This document shows, piece by piece, positions 33,791 through 42,220 of a stretch of 64,000 nucleotides of DNA (the stretch's first letter is position 1; each line of letters starts with the position of its first letter). The notes under the pieces are model-generated. The model saw only the letters and a list, made by a program, of their open reading frames with translations, had not been told where the DNA came from and searched no databases. This stretch comes from Orbus sasakiae (GTDB lineage Bacteria > Pseudomonadota > Gammaproteobacteria > Enterobacterales > Orbaceae): NCBI RefSeq assembly GCF_039542345.1, contig NZ_BAABHY010000005.1, positions 124,001-188,000 of the forward strand. Reading direction: 5' to 3'. The translations under genes and the position numbers were made by a program.

Positions 33791-34249
33791 ATGACGGACG
33801 AAACAATCAAACAAAAAGAAAACATTGTTTCATTAGGTAAAAAGTTAGCTACCTTACGGCAGGGACTTGGTTTAACGGAAAGAGAAGTGGCTAGCCGGAT
33901 TCATGTTCGTACCAGTATTATAGAAGACATTGAAAATGACAAAGTGATTAATGTACCGCCCGTGTTTTTAAAAGGCTATATTAAAAACTATGCCACTATT
34001 GTGGGTTTACCTGTTAGTGAATATCAGCCTTTTTTAGATTCACAAATGAAAAAACCTTCAACTCAAATAATGAAAAATTATTCAAACAAAGAACAAACTA
34101 AACGGCACAGTAAGCGCCTGTTAACAGTGAGTTTATTAATTATTTTGATGATTATTGGGGTAACGGCTTTTCTGGTTTGGAGAGACAATAAAAGTGAATT
34201 AGTTGAAGTCACTCACTATATTTCCCCACCAACTGCCAATAATGGTTAA
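33791..34249 (+). CDS. rodZ: Short RodZ homologue (HTH plus one membrane helix)
   Basis: A 152-residue protein. Residues 14-80 are the RodZ/XRE-type helix-turn-helix (LGKKLATLRQGLGLTEREVASRIHVR, IENDKVINVPPVFLKGYIKNYA), then a basic stretch (KEQTKRHSKR) and a single membrane helix (LLTVSLLIILMIIGVTAFLVW, about 110-130). Only about 20 residues follow, so the long periplasmic region and DUF4115 domain of E. coli RodZ (337 residues) are absent. The following DNA shows no continuing frame, so this does not look like a simple frameshift. The place just before ispG-hisS-yfgM-bamB-der is the conserved one. Role by homology: links MreB to the rod-shape machinery through the cytoplasmic domain. Confidence 0.85.
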   Translation: MTDETIKQKENIVSLGKKLATLRQGLGLTEREVASRIHVRTSIIEDIENDKVINVPPVFLKGYIKNYATIVGLPVSEYQPFLDSQMKKPSTQIMKNYSNKEQTKRHSKRLLTVSLLIILMIIGVTAFLVWRDNKSELVEVTHYISPPTANNG

Positions 34250-34260
34250 ACTCAGTCAAT

Positions 34261-34360
34261 CATGCTGATGAAAATCAGCATGGTTTACAGATATGTCTAT
34301 GGTTATACCAGATAATTCAATTTGCTTAACCTCTTAAAATGTTAAGCATTTTATGGTTTT
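34261..34360 (+). terminator. Two hairpins after rodZ, the second terminator-like
   Basis: A perfect 9-bp hairpin with a GAAA loop (CATGCTGAT / ATCAGCATG, 34261-34282) is followed by a second (GCTTAAC / GTTAAGC, 34324-34347) leading into ATTTTATGGTTTTTT. They probably end the rodZ transcript and separate it from ispG. Confidence 0.55.
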
Positions 34361-34402
34361 TTCGTTAAATTATTGTTGTAACCTATAATTATAGTGTAAA
34401 AA
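34359..34402 (+). repeat. 44-base element shared with 60246-60289
   Basis: TTTTCGTTA, 11 variable AT bases, then TAACCTATAATTATAGTGTA plus A residues. The copy downstream of the acpT-type gene differs by one base in the 24-base right part. It contains a TATAAT/TATAGT stretch and could be a promoter (here for ispG, 130 bases on) or a small dispersed repeat. Confidence 0.5.
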
Positions 34403-34534
34403 TGCCAATAATTTCAGCCATCTTCCCTTTTCGCGCGATTGTTTGACGACTTATTTTTCCGATTCCTTACAGACATTTTTAACAAATCTTGCTAAGATTA
34501 GCAGCAAACTATTTTTTATTACTTAGGTTCCTAT

Positions 34535-35644
34535 ATGAGTCATGCGGATTCGCCAATTAAACGACGAGAATCCACCCGAATTTATGTTGGTAATGTGCCA
34601 ATAGGTGCTGGTGCGCCTATTGCCGTGCAATCAATGACCAACACACGTACCACTGATGTCGAAAAGACGGTGGCTCAAATCCAAAGTCTTGAACGAGTGG
34701 GTGTTGATATTGTACGTGTTTCTGTGCCAACGATGGAGGCCGCAGAAGCCTTCAAATTAATCAAGCAACAGGCAAAAGTGCCGTTAATTGCGGACATTCA
34801 CTTTGACTACCGTATTGCGTTAAAAGTGGCTGAATATGGCGTTGATTGTTTACGTATCAATCCAGGTAATATTGGTAATGAAAGCCGCATTCGTAGTGTT
34901 GTTGACTGTGCCCGTGATAAAAATATTCCAATTCGTATTGGGGTAAACTCGGGTTCATTGGAAAAAGACATTCAAGAAAAATACGGTGAACCGACGCCAC
35001 AAGCGATTGTGGAATCCGCCCTACGTCATGTTGATATTCTTGATAAACTTAACTTTGACCAATTCAAAGTCAGTGTAAAAGCGTCTGATGTGTTTACCGC
35101 CGTTGAAGCCTATCGACACCTTGCTAAACAAATTAAACAACCTTTGCATTTAGGTATTACTGAAGCTGGCGGAGCACGTAGCGGCTCAGTCAAATCAGCT
35201 ATTGGTTTAGGAATGCTACTGGCGGAAGGTATTGGTGATACACTTCGAGTCTCATTAGCCGCAGATCCAACCGAAGAAGTAAAAGTCGGTTTTGATATTT
35301 TAAAATCATTACGTATCCGTGCTCGTGGTATTAACTTTATCGCTTGCCCTACCTGCTCAAGACAAGAATTTGATGTCATTAATACGGTTAATGAGTTGGA
35401 ACGCAGGCTTGAAGATATTATTACACCAATGGATGTGTCAATTATTGGTTGCGTGGTTAACGGGCCCGGTGAAGCATTGGCCTCAACCATGGGGATAGCT
35501 GGCGGCCATAATAAAAGTGGTTTTTATGAAGATGGTATTCGAATCGGTAGAATCGATAACGATCAAATGATCGATGAATTAGAAGCTAAAATTCGTTCTA
35601 AAGCCCAAATAATGGCGAACCGAATTGAGATAAAAACAGAATAA
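34535..35644 (+). CDS. ispG: 4-hydroxy-3-methylbut-2-enyl diphosphate synthase
   Basis: A 369-residue 4Fe-4S enzyme of the non-mevalonate isoprenoid pathway. The N-terminal TIM barrel has VQSMTNTRTTDVEKTV and ADIHFDYRIALK. The cluster ligands appear as ACPTCSRQEFDV and GCVVNGPGEA with the conserved glutamate. Role: reduces MEcPP to HMBPP. hisS starts 25 bases downstream. Confidence 0.97.
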   Translation: MSHADSPIKRRESTRIYVGNVPIGAGAPIAVQSMTNTRTTDVEKTVAQIQSLERVGVDIVRVSVPTMEAAEAFKLIKQQAKVPLIADIHFDYRIALKVAEYGVDCLRINPGNIGNESRIRSVVDCARDKNIPIRIGVNSGSLEKDIQEKYGEPTPQAIVESALRHVDILDKLNFDQFKVSVKASDVFTAVEAYRHLAKQIKQPLHLGITEAGGARSGSVKSAIGLGMLLAEGIGDTLRVSLAADPTEEVKVGFDILKSLRIRARGINFIACPTCSRQEFDVINTVNELERRLEDIITPMDVSIIGCVVNGPGEALASTMGIAGGHNKSGFYEDGIRIGRIDNDQMIDELEAKIRSKAQIMANRIEIKTE

Positions 35645-35669
35645 TTAAATTCAATTAGTGAAAAATAAA

Positions 35670-36971
35670 ATGGCAGAGAAAAAAATACAATCTATTCGCG
35701 GCATGAATGACTTACTTCCAACAGAAAGTGCATTATGGCAGCAAGTAGAAAAAACCGTTAAAACGGTACTAAATAGCTATGGTTATAATGAAATTCGCAC
35801 GCCAATCGTTGAAGATACAGGGTTATTTAAACGCGCAGTTGGTGAAGTGACAGACATCGTTGAAAAAGAGATGTATACCTTTAACGATCGTAACGATGAA
35901 AGCATCACATTACGACCTGAACTTACCGCCGGGTGTGTTCGCGCAGGTATCGAACATGGGCTTTTATATAACCAAGAACAACGTCTATGGTATTTTGGAC
36001 CCGCGTTTCGTTACGAAAAACCACAAAAAGGTCGCTACCGACAATTTCATCAGTTTGGTGTAGAAGTATTTGGTTTAGAAGGTCCTGATATCGATGCAGA
36101 ACTGATTTTATTAACAGCTCGCCTATGGAAAGCATTGGGCATTGCAGAGCATACATCATTAGAGCTCAATAGTATTGGTTCGCTTGAAGCAAGAGCCGAT
36201 TATAAACAAGCTTTAGTTGCTTATCTTGAACTGCATAAAGATGCACTTGATGAAGATTGTAAACGTCGTATGTACAGCAATCCACTACGCGTGCTTGATT
36301 CTAAAAATCCAGCATTACAAACTATTTTGAATCATGCACCAAAATTAAGTGATTACCTTGATGCCGATTCAAAAGCACATTTTGCCGGTTTATGCCAATT
36401 ATTAGATAGTGCAGGCATTGAATATACCATTAACCAACGTTTAGTCCGTGGCCTTGATTACTATAATCGCACCGTATTTGAATGGGTCACTAACAGTCTT
36501 GGTGCACAAGGCACCGTATGTGGTGGTGGTCGTTATGATGGTTTAGTCAGTCAATTAGGCGGACAATCAACACCTGGCGTCGGTTTTGCCATCGGTGCTG
36601 AGCGCCTTGTTCTACTCATTCAAACGGTTAATACCGAATTGAAAAGTGATAATAACATTGATATATATATGATATCATCTGGCGAATTAGTCAATGGTCA
36701 ACATACCACGGCAATAGCACAGCGACTTGCAGAGCAAATTCGTGATGCCATGCCAAATAGACGTATTATGACTAACTATGGTAATACCAACTTTAAAAAA
36801 CAATTTAGTAAAGCGGACAAATACGGCGCCAAAATCGCAGTCATTGTCGGTGGAAATGAAGCATTAGAAAATAAAGCCATGATTAAAGAGCTACAAACCG
36901 GTAATCAATACGCGGTAGATCAACATCATGTTGCACAACAATGTTTAGAAATACTGGAGAAGGGAGAATAA
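35670..36971 (+). CDS. hisS: Histidyl-tRNA synthetase
   Basis: A 433-residue class II synthetase from ATG 35670; a GTG at 35658 in frame would add four residues and has no better ribosome site. Motifs: IQSIRGMNDLLP start, motif 2 FRYEKPQKGRYRQFHQFGVE, histidine A region LVRGLDYYNRTVFEWV, motif 3 VGFAIGAERLVLL, and the anticodon domain at the end. It lies in the conserved ispG-hisS-yfgM-bamB-der block. Confidence 0.96.
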   Translation: MAEKKIQSIRGMNDLLPTESALWQQVEKTVKTVLNSYGYNEIRTPIVEDTGLFKRAVGEVTDIVEKEMYTFNDRNDESITLRPELTAGCVRAGIEHGLLYNQEQRLWYFGPAFRYEKPQKGRYRQFHQFGVEVFGLEGPDIDAELILLTARLWKALGIAEHTSLELNSIGSLEARADYKQALVAYLELHKDALDEDCKRRMYSNPLRVLDSKNPALQTILNHAPKLSDYLDADSKAHFAGLCQLLDSAGIEYTINQRLVRGLDYYNRTVFEWVTNSLGAQGTVCGGGRYDGLVSQLGGQSTPGVGFAIGAERLVLLIQTVNTELKSDNNIDIYMISSGELVNGQHTTAIAQRLAEQIRDAMPNRRIMTNYGNTNFKKQFSKADKYGAKIAVIVGGNEALENKAMIKELQTGNQYAVDQHHVAQQCLEILEKGE

Positions 36972-36972
36972 C

Positions 36973-37623
36973 GTGAGTCATTCTGATAGTGAAGAACAAG
37001 TTCAAGAAATTAAAGAGTTTCTTGCTAAAACATGGAAGATTATTGTTGCAGTTATTGTTATCGGTTTACTTGCCGTATGGGGATGGCGCTATTGGCAATC
37101 TCATCAAAGCGGTAAAATGGTCGATGCATCGGATCAATATGAATTACTCATATCAAAATTAAACCCAGCCGATCCAGCATCCGTTGATCAGTTAGTGACT
37201 TTTGCCAAAGATAACAATAATATTTACAGTGTATTTGCAAACTTAAAAGCTGCACAATTTTATGTTGAGGTGCGTAAAGACTATACAGGCGCTGAAACGC
37301 TGCTAGCAGATGCCATCAAAAAGACTGATGCAGAACCTGTGCAAGCGATTATTAACATTCGTATTGCAAGATTACAGTATCAACTTGAAAAATATGACGA
37401 TAGCTTAGCCTCATTAGCCAAAGTAACCGATCAAAGTTGGGCTGCATCGGTCAATGATATTCGTGGTGATGTTTTAGTGAAAATGAAAAAATATGCTGAA
37501 GCTTGTGATGCCTATCAAGTTGCGTTAGCGTCAAGTCCAACACCTGAACTTGATGTCAATCTTAAAATGAAACTTAACCAAGCTGAATACTTAAAAGTTC
37601 AACAAGAACAGAATAATAGCTAA
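36973..37623 (+). CDS. yfgM: YfgM family protein, SecYEG-associated
   Basis: A 216-residue protein with one N-terminal membrane helix (IIVAVIVIGLLAVWGWRYW, about 23-41) and a periplasmic TPR-like region (AAQFYVEVRKDYTGAETLLADAIKK, IRIARLQYQLEKYDDSLASL). The start is GTG 36973, with GGGAG ten bases before it and one base after the hisS stop. Role by homology: ancillary subunit of the Sec translocon that works with periplasmic chaperones. Confidence 0.93.
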   Translation: MSHSDSEEQVQEIKEFLAKTWKIIVAVIVIGLLAVWGWRYWQSHQSGKMVDASDQYELLISKLNPADPASVDQLVTFAKDNNNIYSVFANLKAAQFYVEVRKDYTGAETLLADAIKKTDAEPVQAIINIRIARLQYQLEKYDDSLASLAKVTDQSWAASVNDIRGDVLVKMKKYAEACDAYQVALASSPTPELDVNLKMKLNQAEYLKVQQEQNNS

Positions 37624-37635
37624 AAAAATACTCGC

Positions 37636-37659
37636 GGCGGTATCGTTTTACGAACCGCC
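37636..37659. other. Hairpin between yfgM and bamB
   Basis: GGCGGT-A-TCG, loop TTTTA, CGA-ACCGCC forms a 9-bp stem with a single-base bulge in the 109-base gap. No T run follows; it could be an mRNA stability element or partial terminator. Confidence 0.5.
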
Positions 37660-37732
37660 AAAAAGGCTACTCGATAACGCTCAGTAGTGATACATAATCA
37701 GCTTAATCTAAGCAATTTGTAGGAACAAAAAC

Positions 37733-38917
37733 ATGAATTTGCGTAAATATTTTTTAGCAAGTGCATTGGTTGCTTCAATGGCATCAATGACAACCGGTTG
37801 CTCACTATTCGGTGGTGAAGTTGATACCATTGAAGTTGCACCATCTCCGGTTACTCAAACGACATTCCCACTTAACGAATTATGGAATAATAGTTTATCG
37901 GGTAATACTAAAATTTACTCGTTACTATCACCAACCGTCTATGACAATGTGGTTTACGCTGCAGGACGTGGTGGGCAAGTTAAAGCTATCGACCTTGCTA
38001 CAGGTAAAACACTGTGGAATGTTGATGTTTCAAATAGTTCTCTTTTCCGTAGTCAGTCTGCCTTATTATCTGGTGGTGTCAATGCGGATGATAAGTATGT
38101 CTATTTAGGTAGTGAACGCGCGACACTTTATACATTAGATAAAAGCAGCGGTGCCATTGTCTGGAAAAAAGATGTAAAAGGCGAAGTACTAGCTAAACCG
38201 GTTTCAACAGAAAGTAAAGTCATTGTGCATACGGCGAATGGTTATCTACAAGCGCTTGAGCAAGATACCGGTAATGATATTTGGGATATGAACATGGAAG
38301 TCCCACCGTTAACGTTACGTGGTCAATCAACACCAACCGTTGCTTATGGTGCCATTATTTTAGGTGATGACAGTGGCCATGTGAACGCTTATTTTGCTCA
38401 AGACGGGCAATTAATTTGGCAACAACGTATTTCACAACCAAGTGGTTCCACAGAAATTGCTAAACTTAACGATGTTGATACTACGCCGGTAATTGAACAA
38501 GGCCTAGTCTATGCGATCGGTTATAATGGCAATATTGTGGCATTAGACTTAAGTAATGGTCAAACGGTTTGGAAAAAAACACTCAGCTCAACACACAGTA
38601 TCGCTATTAATCAAAACCGTATTTTTGCGGTAGATCAAGATGACAATTTATATGGATTATCTAAAAACGGCGGTGCGGTAATTTGGAAACAATCTGATTT
38701 ACTTCACAGACAACTAACGGATCCTGTTGTTTACCAAGAATATGTTGTTGTTGGCGACTATGAAGGGTTCCTGTATTTAATTGATATCAATACTGGTGAT
38801 GTTGTGACTAAAACTCAAGTCAGCAGCAGCGGTCTTGCAAGTAAACCGATTGTGGTTGATAACAAAATCATTATTCAAGCTAAAAATGGCAACGTCTATA
38901 GCTACGGGCCACGATAA
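37733..38917 (+). CDS. bamB: Outer-membrane assembly lipoprotein BamB
   Basis: A 394-residue lipoprotein. The signal ends in TTGCSLFGG with the lipid-bearing cysteine at about residue 23. The mature protein is an eight-bladed beta-propeller of PQQ-type repeats (VYAAGRGGQVKAIDLATGKTLW, VVGDYEGFLYLIDINTGDVV). Role: BAM complex component on the periplasmic face of the outer membrane. The length equals that of E. coli BamB. Confidence 0.96.
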   Translation: MNLRKYFLASALVASMASMTTGCSLFGGEVDTIEVAPSPVTQTTFPLNELWNNSLSGNTKIYSLLSPTVYDNVVYAAGRGGQVKAIDLATGKTLWNVDVSNSSLFRSQSALLSGGVNADDKYVYLGSERATLYTLDKSSGAIVWKKDVKGEVLAKPVSTESKVIVHTANGYLQALEQDTGNDIWDMNMEVPPLTLRGQSTPTVAYGAIILGDDSGHVNAYFAQDGQLIWQQRISQPSGSTEIAKLNDVDTTPVIEQGLVYAIGYNGNIVALDLSNGQTVWKKTLSSTHSIAINQNRIFAVDQDDNLYGLSKNGGAVIWKQSDLLHRQLTDPVVYQEYVVVGDYEGFLYLIDINTGDVVTKTQVSSSGLASKPIVVDNKIIIQAKNGNVYSYGPR

Positions 38918-38947
38918 TTTTAACTTGTCTTAAAAAAGAGAACTGAC

Positions 38948-40414
38948 ATGATACCTGTCATTGCATTAGTTGGTCGCCCAAATGTGGGTAAATCAACATT
39001 ATTTAATAGATTAACAAAAACCCGTGATGCACTTGTTGCTGATTTTCCGGGATTAACGCGTGACCGTAAATATGGCCGCGCTGAAATAAAAGGCCACGAA
39101 TATATCGTTATCGATACGGGTGGTATTGATGGTAGTGAAGAAGGCATTGAAGGCTTTATGGCTGGCCAATCTTTGCAAGCCATTGAAGAGGCCGATATCG
39201 TTTTATTTATGGTTGATGCAAGAGCAGGGGTTATGCCCGCTGATCATGCGATTGCGAAGCACTTGCGTAGCCGTGAAAAACCAACGTTTATGGTTGTCAA
39301 TAAAACAGATGGACTTGACGCTGAAGTAGTCATCAATGAGTTTTATGAGCTCGGTTTAGGGGATGTTTATCCTATCGCAGCAAGTCATGGTCGTGGTGTC
39401 ACCGCGTTAATTGAAACCGTGCTCGACCCGATTTTTGAATTTGAAGACCCGAAAGTATTTAATGATGAAGATGATGATCGTCATGACCTTCCTGAATCTT
39501 ACGATGACTCCGTTCTTGATGATACCGAAGCGCTAATTAACCAACCGATTAAAGTTGCGATTGTTGGTCGCCCAAATGTAGGTAAATCAACCTTAACTAA
39601 CCGCATCTTAGGTGAAGAACGTGTCGTTGTCTATGATATGCCAGGCACAACCCGTGATAGTATCTATATTCCAATGACGCGTGATGAAAGGGAGTACATC
39701 CTAATCGATACCGCCGGGGTCAGAAAACGCGGTAAAATTAGTGAAGCCGTTGAAAAGTTTTCAGTGATCAAAACGTTGCAAGCCATCGAAGATGCGAATG
39801 TTGTTATTTTAGTCATTGATGCTCGTGAAGGTGTATCCGATCAAGATTTATCATTGCTAGGCTTTATTATTAATAGTGGTCGTTCATTGGTCATCGCAGT
39901 AAATAAATGGGATGGCTTATCATTAGATGTCAAAGAACAAATCAAAGCAACGCTTGATGAACGTCTCGATTTTATTGATTTTGCCCGTTTACACTTTATA
40001 TCGGCACTGCATGGTAGTGGTGTGGGTAATCTGTTTGATTCAATTCAAGAAGCCTATGCCTGTGCAACGCGCCGCGTTAACACGGCATTATTAACTAAAA
40101 TTATGCAAATGGCGCAAGACGATCATCAACCACCATTGGTGCAAGGTCGACGCGTTAAATTAAAATATGCACATGCTGGTGGCTATAATCCACCGATCGT
40201 TGTGATCCATGGTAATCAGGTGACAGATTTACCAGACTCTTATAAGCGCTATCTCATGAATTATTTCAGACGATCGCTTAAGATCATGGGGACACCAATT
40301 CGGATTCAATTCAAAGAGGGTAATAACCCATTTGAAGGGAAAAAGAATACATTAACGGCGTCACAACAACGTAAACGCCGCCGATTATTAAAGCATGTTC
40401 GAGGTCGCCGTTAA
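38948..40414 (+). CDS. der: GTPase Der (EngA)
   Basis: A 488-residue protein with two tandem G domains. P-loops VGRPNVGKST occur near residues 7 and 203, with DTGGIDG and DTAGVRKRG as G3 and NKTDG and NKWDG as G4 motifs. The acidic linker between them is EDDDRHDLPESYDDS. The KH-like C-terminal domain ends in QQRKRRRLLKHVRGRR. Role: 50S ribosome assembly. Confidence 0.97.
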   Translation: MIPVIALVGRPNVGKSTLFNRLTKTRDALVADFPGLTRDRKYGRAEIKGHEYIVIDTGGIDGSEEGIEGFMAGQSLQAIEEADIVLFMVDARAGVMPADHAIAKHLRSREKPTFMVVNKTDGLDAEVVINEFYELGLGDVYPIAASHGRGVTALIETVLDPIFEFEDPKVFNDEDDDRHDLPESYDDSVLDDTEALINQPIKVAIVGRPNVGKSTLTNRILGEERVVVYDMPGTTRDSIYIPMTRDEREYILIDTAGVRKRGKISEAVEKFSVIKTLQAIEDANVVILVIDAREGVSDQDLSLLGFIINSGRSLVIAVNKWDGLSLDVKEQIKATLDERLDFIDFARLHFISALHGSGVGNLFDSIQEAYACATRRVNTALLTKIMQMAQDDHQPPLVQGRRVKLKYAHAGGYNPPIVVIHGNQVTDLPDSYKRYLMNYFRRSLKIMGTPIRIQFKEGNNPFEGKKNTLTASQQRKRRRLLKHVRGRR

Positions 40415-40415
40415 A

Positions 40416-40667
40416 ATGGCACGCGAAGCTGACGTTACGCAGGGTGAAGGCATTTGTCCTAAATGCCATCACACCATGCAAAAACAACGCCTAGGGCATT
40501 ATTATTGCCCAACGTGTCAGCAAGGTTATGATGAAAGCTATCGATGTCCAACTTGTGGTGCACCCTTGTCCGAAATAAAAGGCTGCGGTGCAATAAACTA
40601 TTTATGTCGAACAGATGGTTTGGTCTCAAGCAGTAAAATTATTTTTCATTATCAGCAAAGTCATTAA
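40416..40667 (+). CDS. yfgJ: YfgJ-like zinc-ribbon protein
   Basis: An 83-residue protein with three CxxC pairs (CPKCHH, CPTCQQ, CPTCGA) plus a later cysteine in GCGAINYLC, so at least one or two zinc ribbons. It resembles E. coli YfgJ, which also follows der. ATG 40416 is chosen over 40395: it lies one base after the der stop and has GAGG eleven bases upstream, whereas the earlier start would overlap der. Function unknown. Confidence 0.8.
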   Translation: MAREADVTQGEGICPKCHHTMQKQRLGHYYCPTCQQGYDESYRCPTCGAPLSEIKGCGAINYLCRTDGLVSSSKIIFHYQQSH

Positions 40668-40705
40668 AGCGAAACACATTAAAAAACGAAAGAGGTTATC
40701 TTCAA

Positions 40706-41350
40706 ATGCGAATTATCTTATTAGGTGCACCTGGAGCAGGTAAAGGCACACAGGCTCAATTTATCATGCAACAATATAGCATTCCGCAGATTTCAACCGG
40801 AGATATGCTAAGAGCAGCCGTAAAAGCAAGGACAAAACTGGGTTTACAAGCAAAAGAATTAATGGATGCGGGTAAATTGGTTACCGATGAACTGGTCATT
40901 GCGCTTGTGAAAGAACGTATAGCACAAGAAGATTGTAAAAATGGCTTTTTACTTGATGGTTTTCCACGTACTGTGCCACAAGCTGATGCAATGAAAGCCG
41001 CAGGCATTAATGTTGATTATGTTCTTGAATTTGATGTACCAGATGACGTCATTATCGATCGTATGAGCGGCCGCCGTGTGCATGCCGGTTCTGGGCGTGT
41101 TTATCACCTAAAATATAATCCACCAAAAACGGAAGGACTTGATGATATTACAGGTGAAGAATTAACAATTCGTAAAGATGACTCTGCAGAAATCGTCAGT
41201 AAGCGTTTAGTGGAATACCATCAATTAACCAAACCGTTAATTAACTATTACCAAAATGATGCAAAATCAGGTCATACAAAATACTTTAAAATTGACGGTA
41301 CACAGCCTGTTCCTGCTGTCACAAAAGAATTATTGGCCATTTTAGGTTAA
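40706..41350 (+). CDS. adk: Adenylate kinase
   Basis: A 214-residue kinase with P-loop GAPGAGKGTQ (residues 7-16), FLLDGFPRTVPQAD and a LID segment RRVHAGSGRVYHLKYNPPK lacking zinc cysteines, as in enterobacteria. Role: interconverts ATP + AMP and 2 ADP. Length matches E. coli Adk. A terminator follows. Confidence 0.97.
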   Translation: MRIILLGAPGAGKGTQAQFIMQQYSIPQISTGDMLRAAVKARTKLGLQAKELMDAGKLVTDELVIALVKERIAQEDCKNGFLLDGFPRTVPQADAMKAAGINVDYVLEFDVPDDVIIDRMSGRRVHAGSGRVYHLKYNPPKTEGLDDITGEELTIRKDDSAEIVSKRLVEYHQLTKPLINYYQNDAKSGHTKYFKIDGTQPVPAVTKELLAILG

Positions 41351-41374
41351 CCGCTATTTGTAACTAACATCGAT

Positions 41375-41403
41375 TAAAGGCATCACGTATGCCTTTATTT
41401 TTT
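41375..41403 (+). terminator. Terminator after adk
   Basis: TAAAGGCAT, loop CACGT, ATGCCTTTA (41375-41397) followed by a T run. Confidence 0.88.
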
Positions 41404-41539
41404 CAATATTCTCAACGATGCAAGTGCATCATCACCCCATACCATATCACTCTAAACTCATCGAGTGTTGAATTACATGATGAAGACTGAATAAACCTAG
41501 CACATCCTTAATTATTCAATATTAAGTAAAATATCCCGC

Positions 41540-41572
41540 CTTAAGGTTTTCTTAAGCTAAGTTCCATACACT
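41540..41572 (+). promoter_or_regulatory. PmrA/BasR box and promoter of the lipid A modification operon
   Basis: CTTAAG-GTTTT-CTTAAG (41540-41556) matches the PmrA direct-repeat consensus exactly, including the five-base spacing. A -10-like TACACT lies at 41567-41572. It precedes a unit that encodes the BasR regulator itself, so autoregulation is expected. Confidence 0.82.
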
Positions 41573-41605
41573 TGTTAGCACACTCACCATGTAAAAGGTC
41601 ATACG

Positions 41606-42184
41606 ATGTTAACACAAATCAATACTCAGCTATTTTTACTGCTTAATGCGGCACCCGATGCCAGCAAATTTACCATTAATTTTGCCCTATTTTGTGCACA
41701 GTACTTAATCTATTTGCCGATCATTATTGGCGTTTACTGCGGGTTTAAAAAACCCACCACCAGACAGCTGTTAGCTAAAATAGCGTTGATTGTAATGGCA
41801 ACACTCATACTTACAGTATTATTACGCGCTTTTGTAAGTTCACCAAGGCCGTTTGATCTTGCAATCGGAACTAACTATCTCCCTCATACCAGTAGTAATT
41901 CATTACCGAGCAAACATGCCGCATTTATTTTTGCCATAACATTCGCATTGCTTAGCAGCGTAAAGCAACAACTCACGAAACAATATCTCGCTATTGGCTG
42001 TCTATCGATCGCACTATTAATCAGTTGGGCAAGAATTTACCTCGGCGTACATTGGCCACTCGACATATTGGCAGCAATAGTGATCAGTGCTGTTTGTGCT
42101 TATACGATTGATCAATATTGGCCAAATCTTAAGGCAATATTCAAAACTCGATTACCAAATTTAAAATTATTTAATCACCAATAA
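41606..42184 (+). CDS. PAP2-family membrane phosphatase
   Basis: A 192-residue inner-membrane protein with five or six helices. The three PAP2 motifs are visible: the RP-containing motif 1 (LLRAFVSSPRPF), SLPSKHAAFIFA (motif 2) and WARIYLGVHWPLDI (motif 3), with catalytic histidines in the last two. It resembles the BcrC/YbjG undecaprenyl-pyrophosphatase group; a lipid A phosphatase role is also possible. It is the first gene after the PmrA box, 36 bases before eptA, which suggests it supplies or processes envelope lipid phosphates in the same response. Confidence 0.85.
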   Translation: MLTQINTQLFLLLNAAPDASKFTINFALFCAQYLIYLPIIIGVYCGFKKPTTRQLLAKIALIVMATLILTVLLRAFVSSPRPFDLAIGTNYLPHTSSNSLPSKHAAFIFAITFALLSSVKQQLTKQYLAIGCLSIALLISWARIYLGVHWPLDILAAIVISAVCAYTIDQYWPNLKAIFKTRLPNLKLFNHQ

Positions 42185-42220
42185 CCAAGCCATCGGCCGA
42201 TAATTTGAGTCTATTTCATT

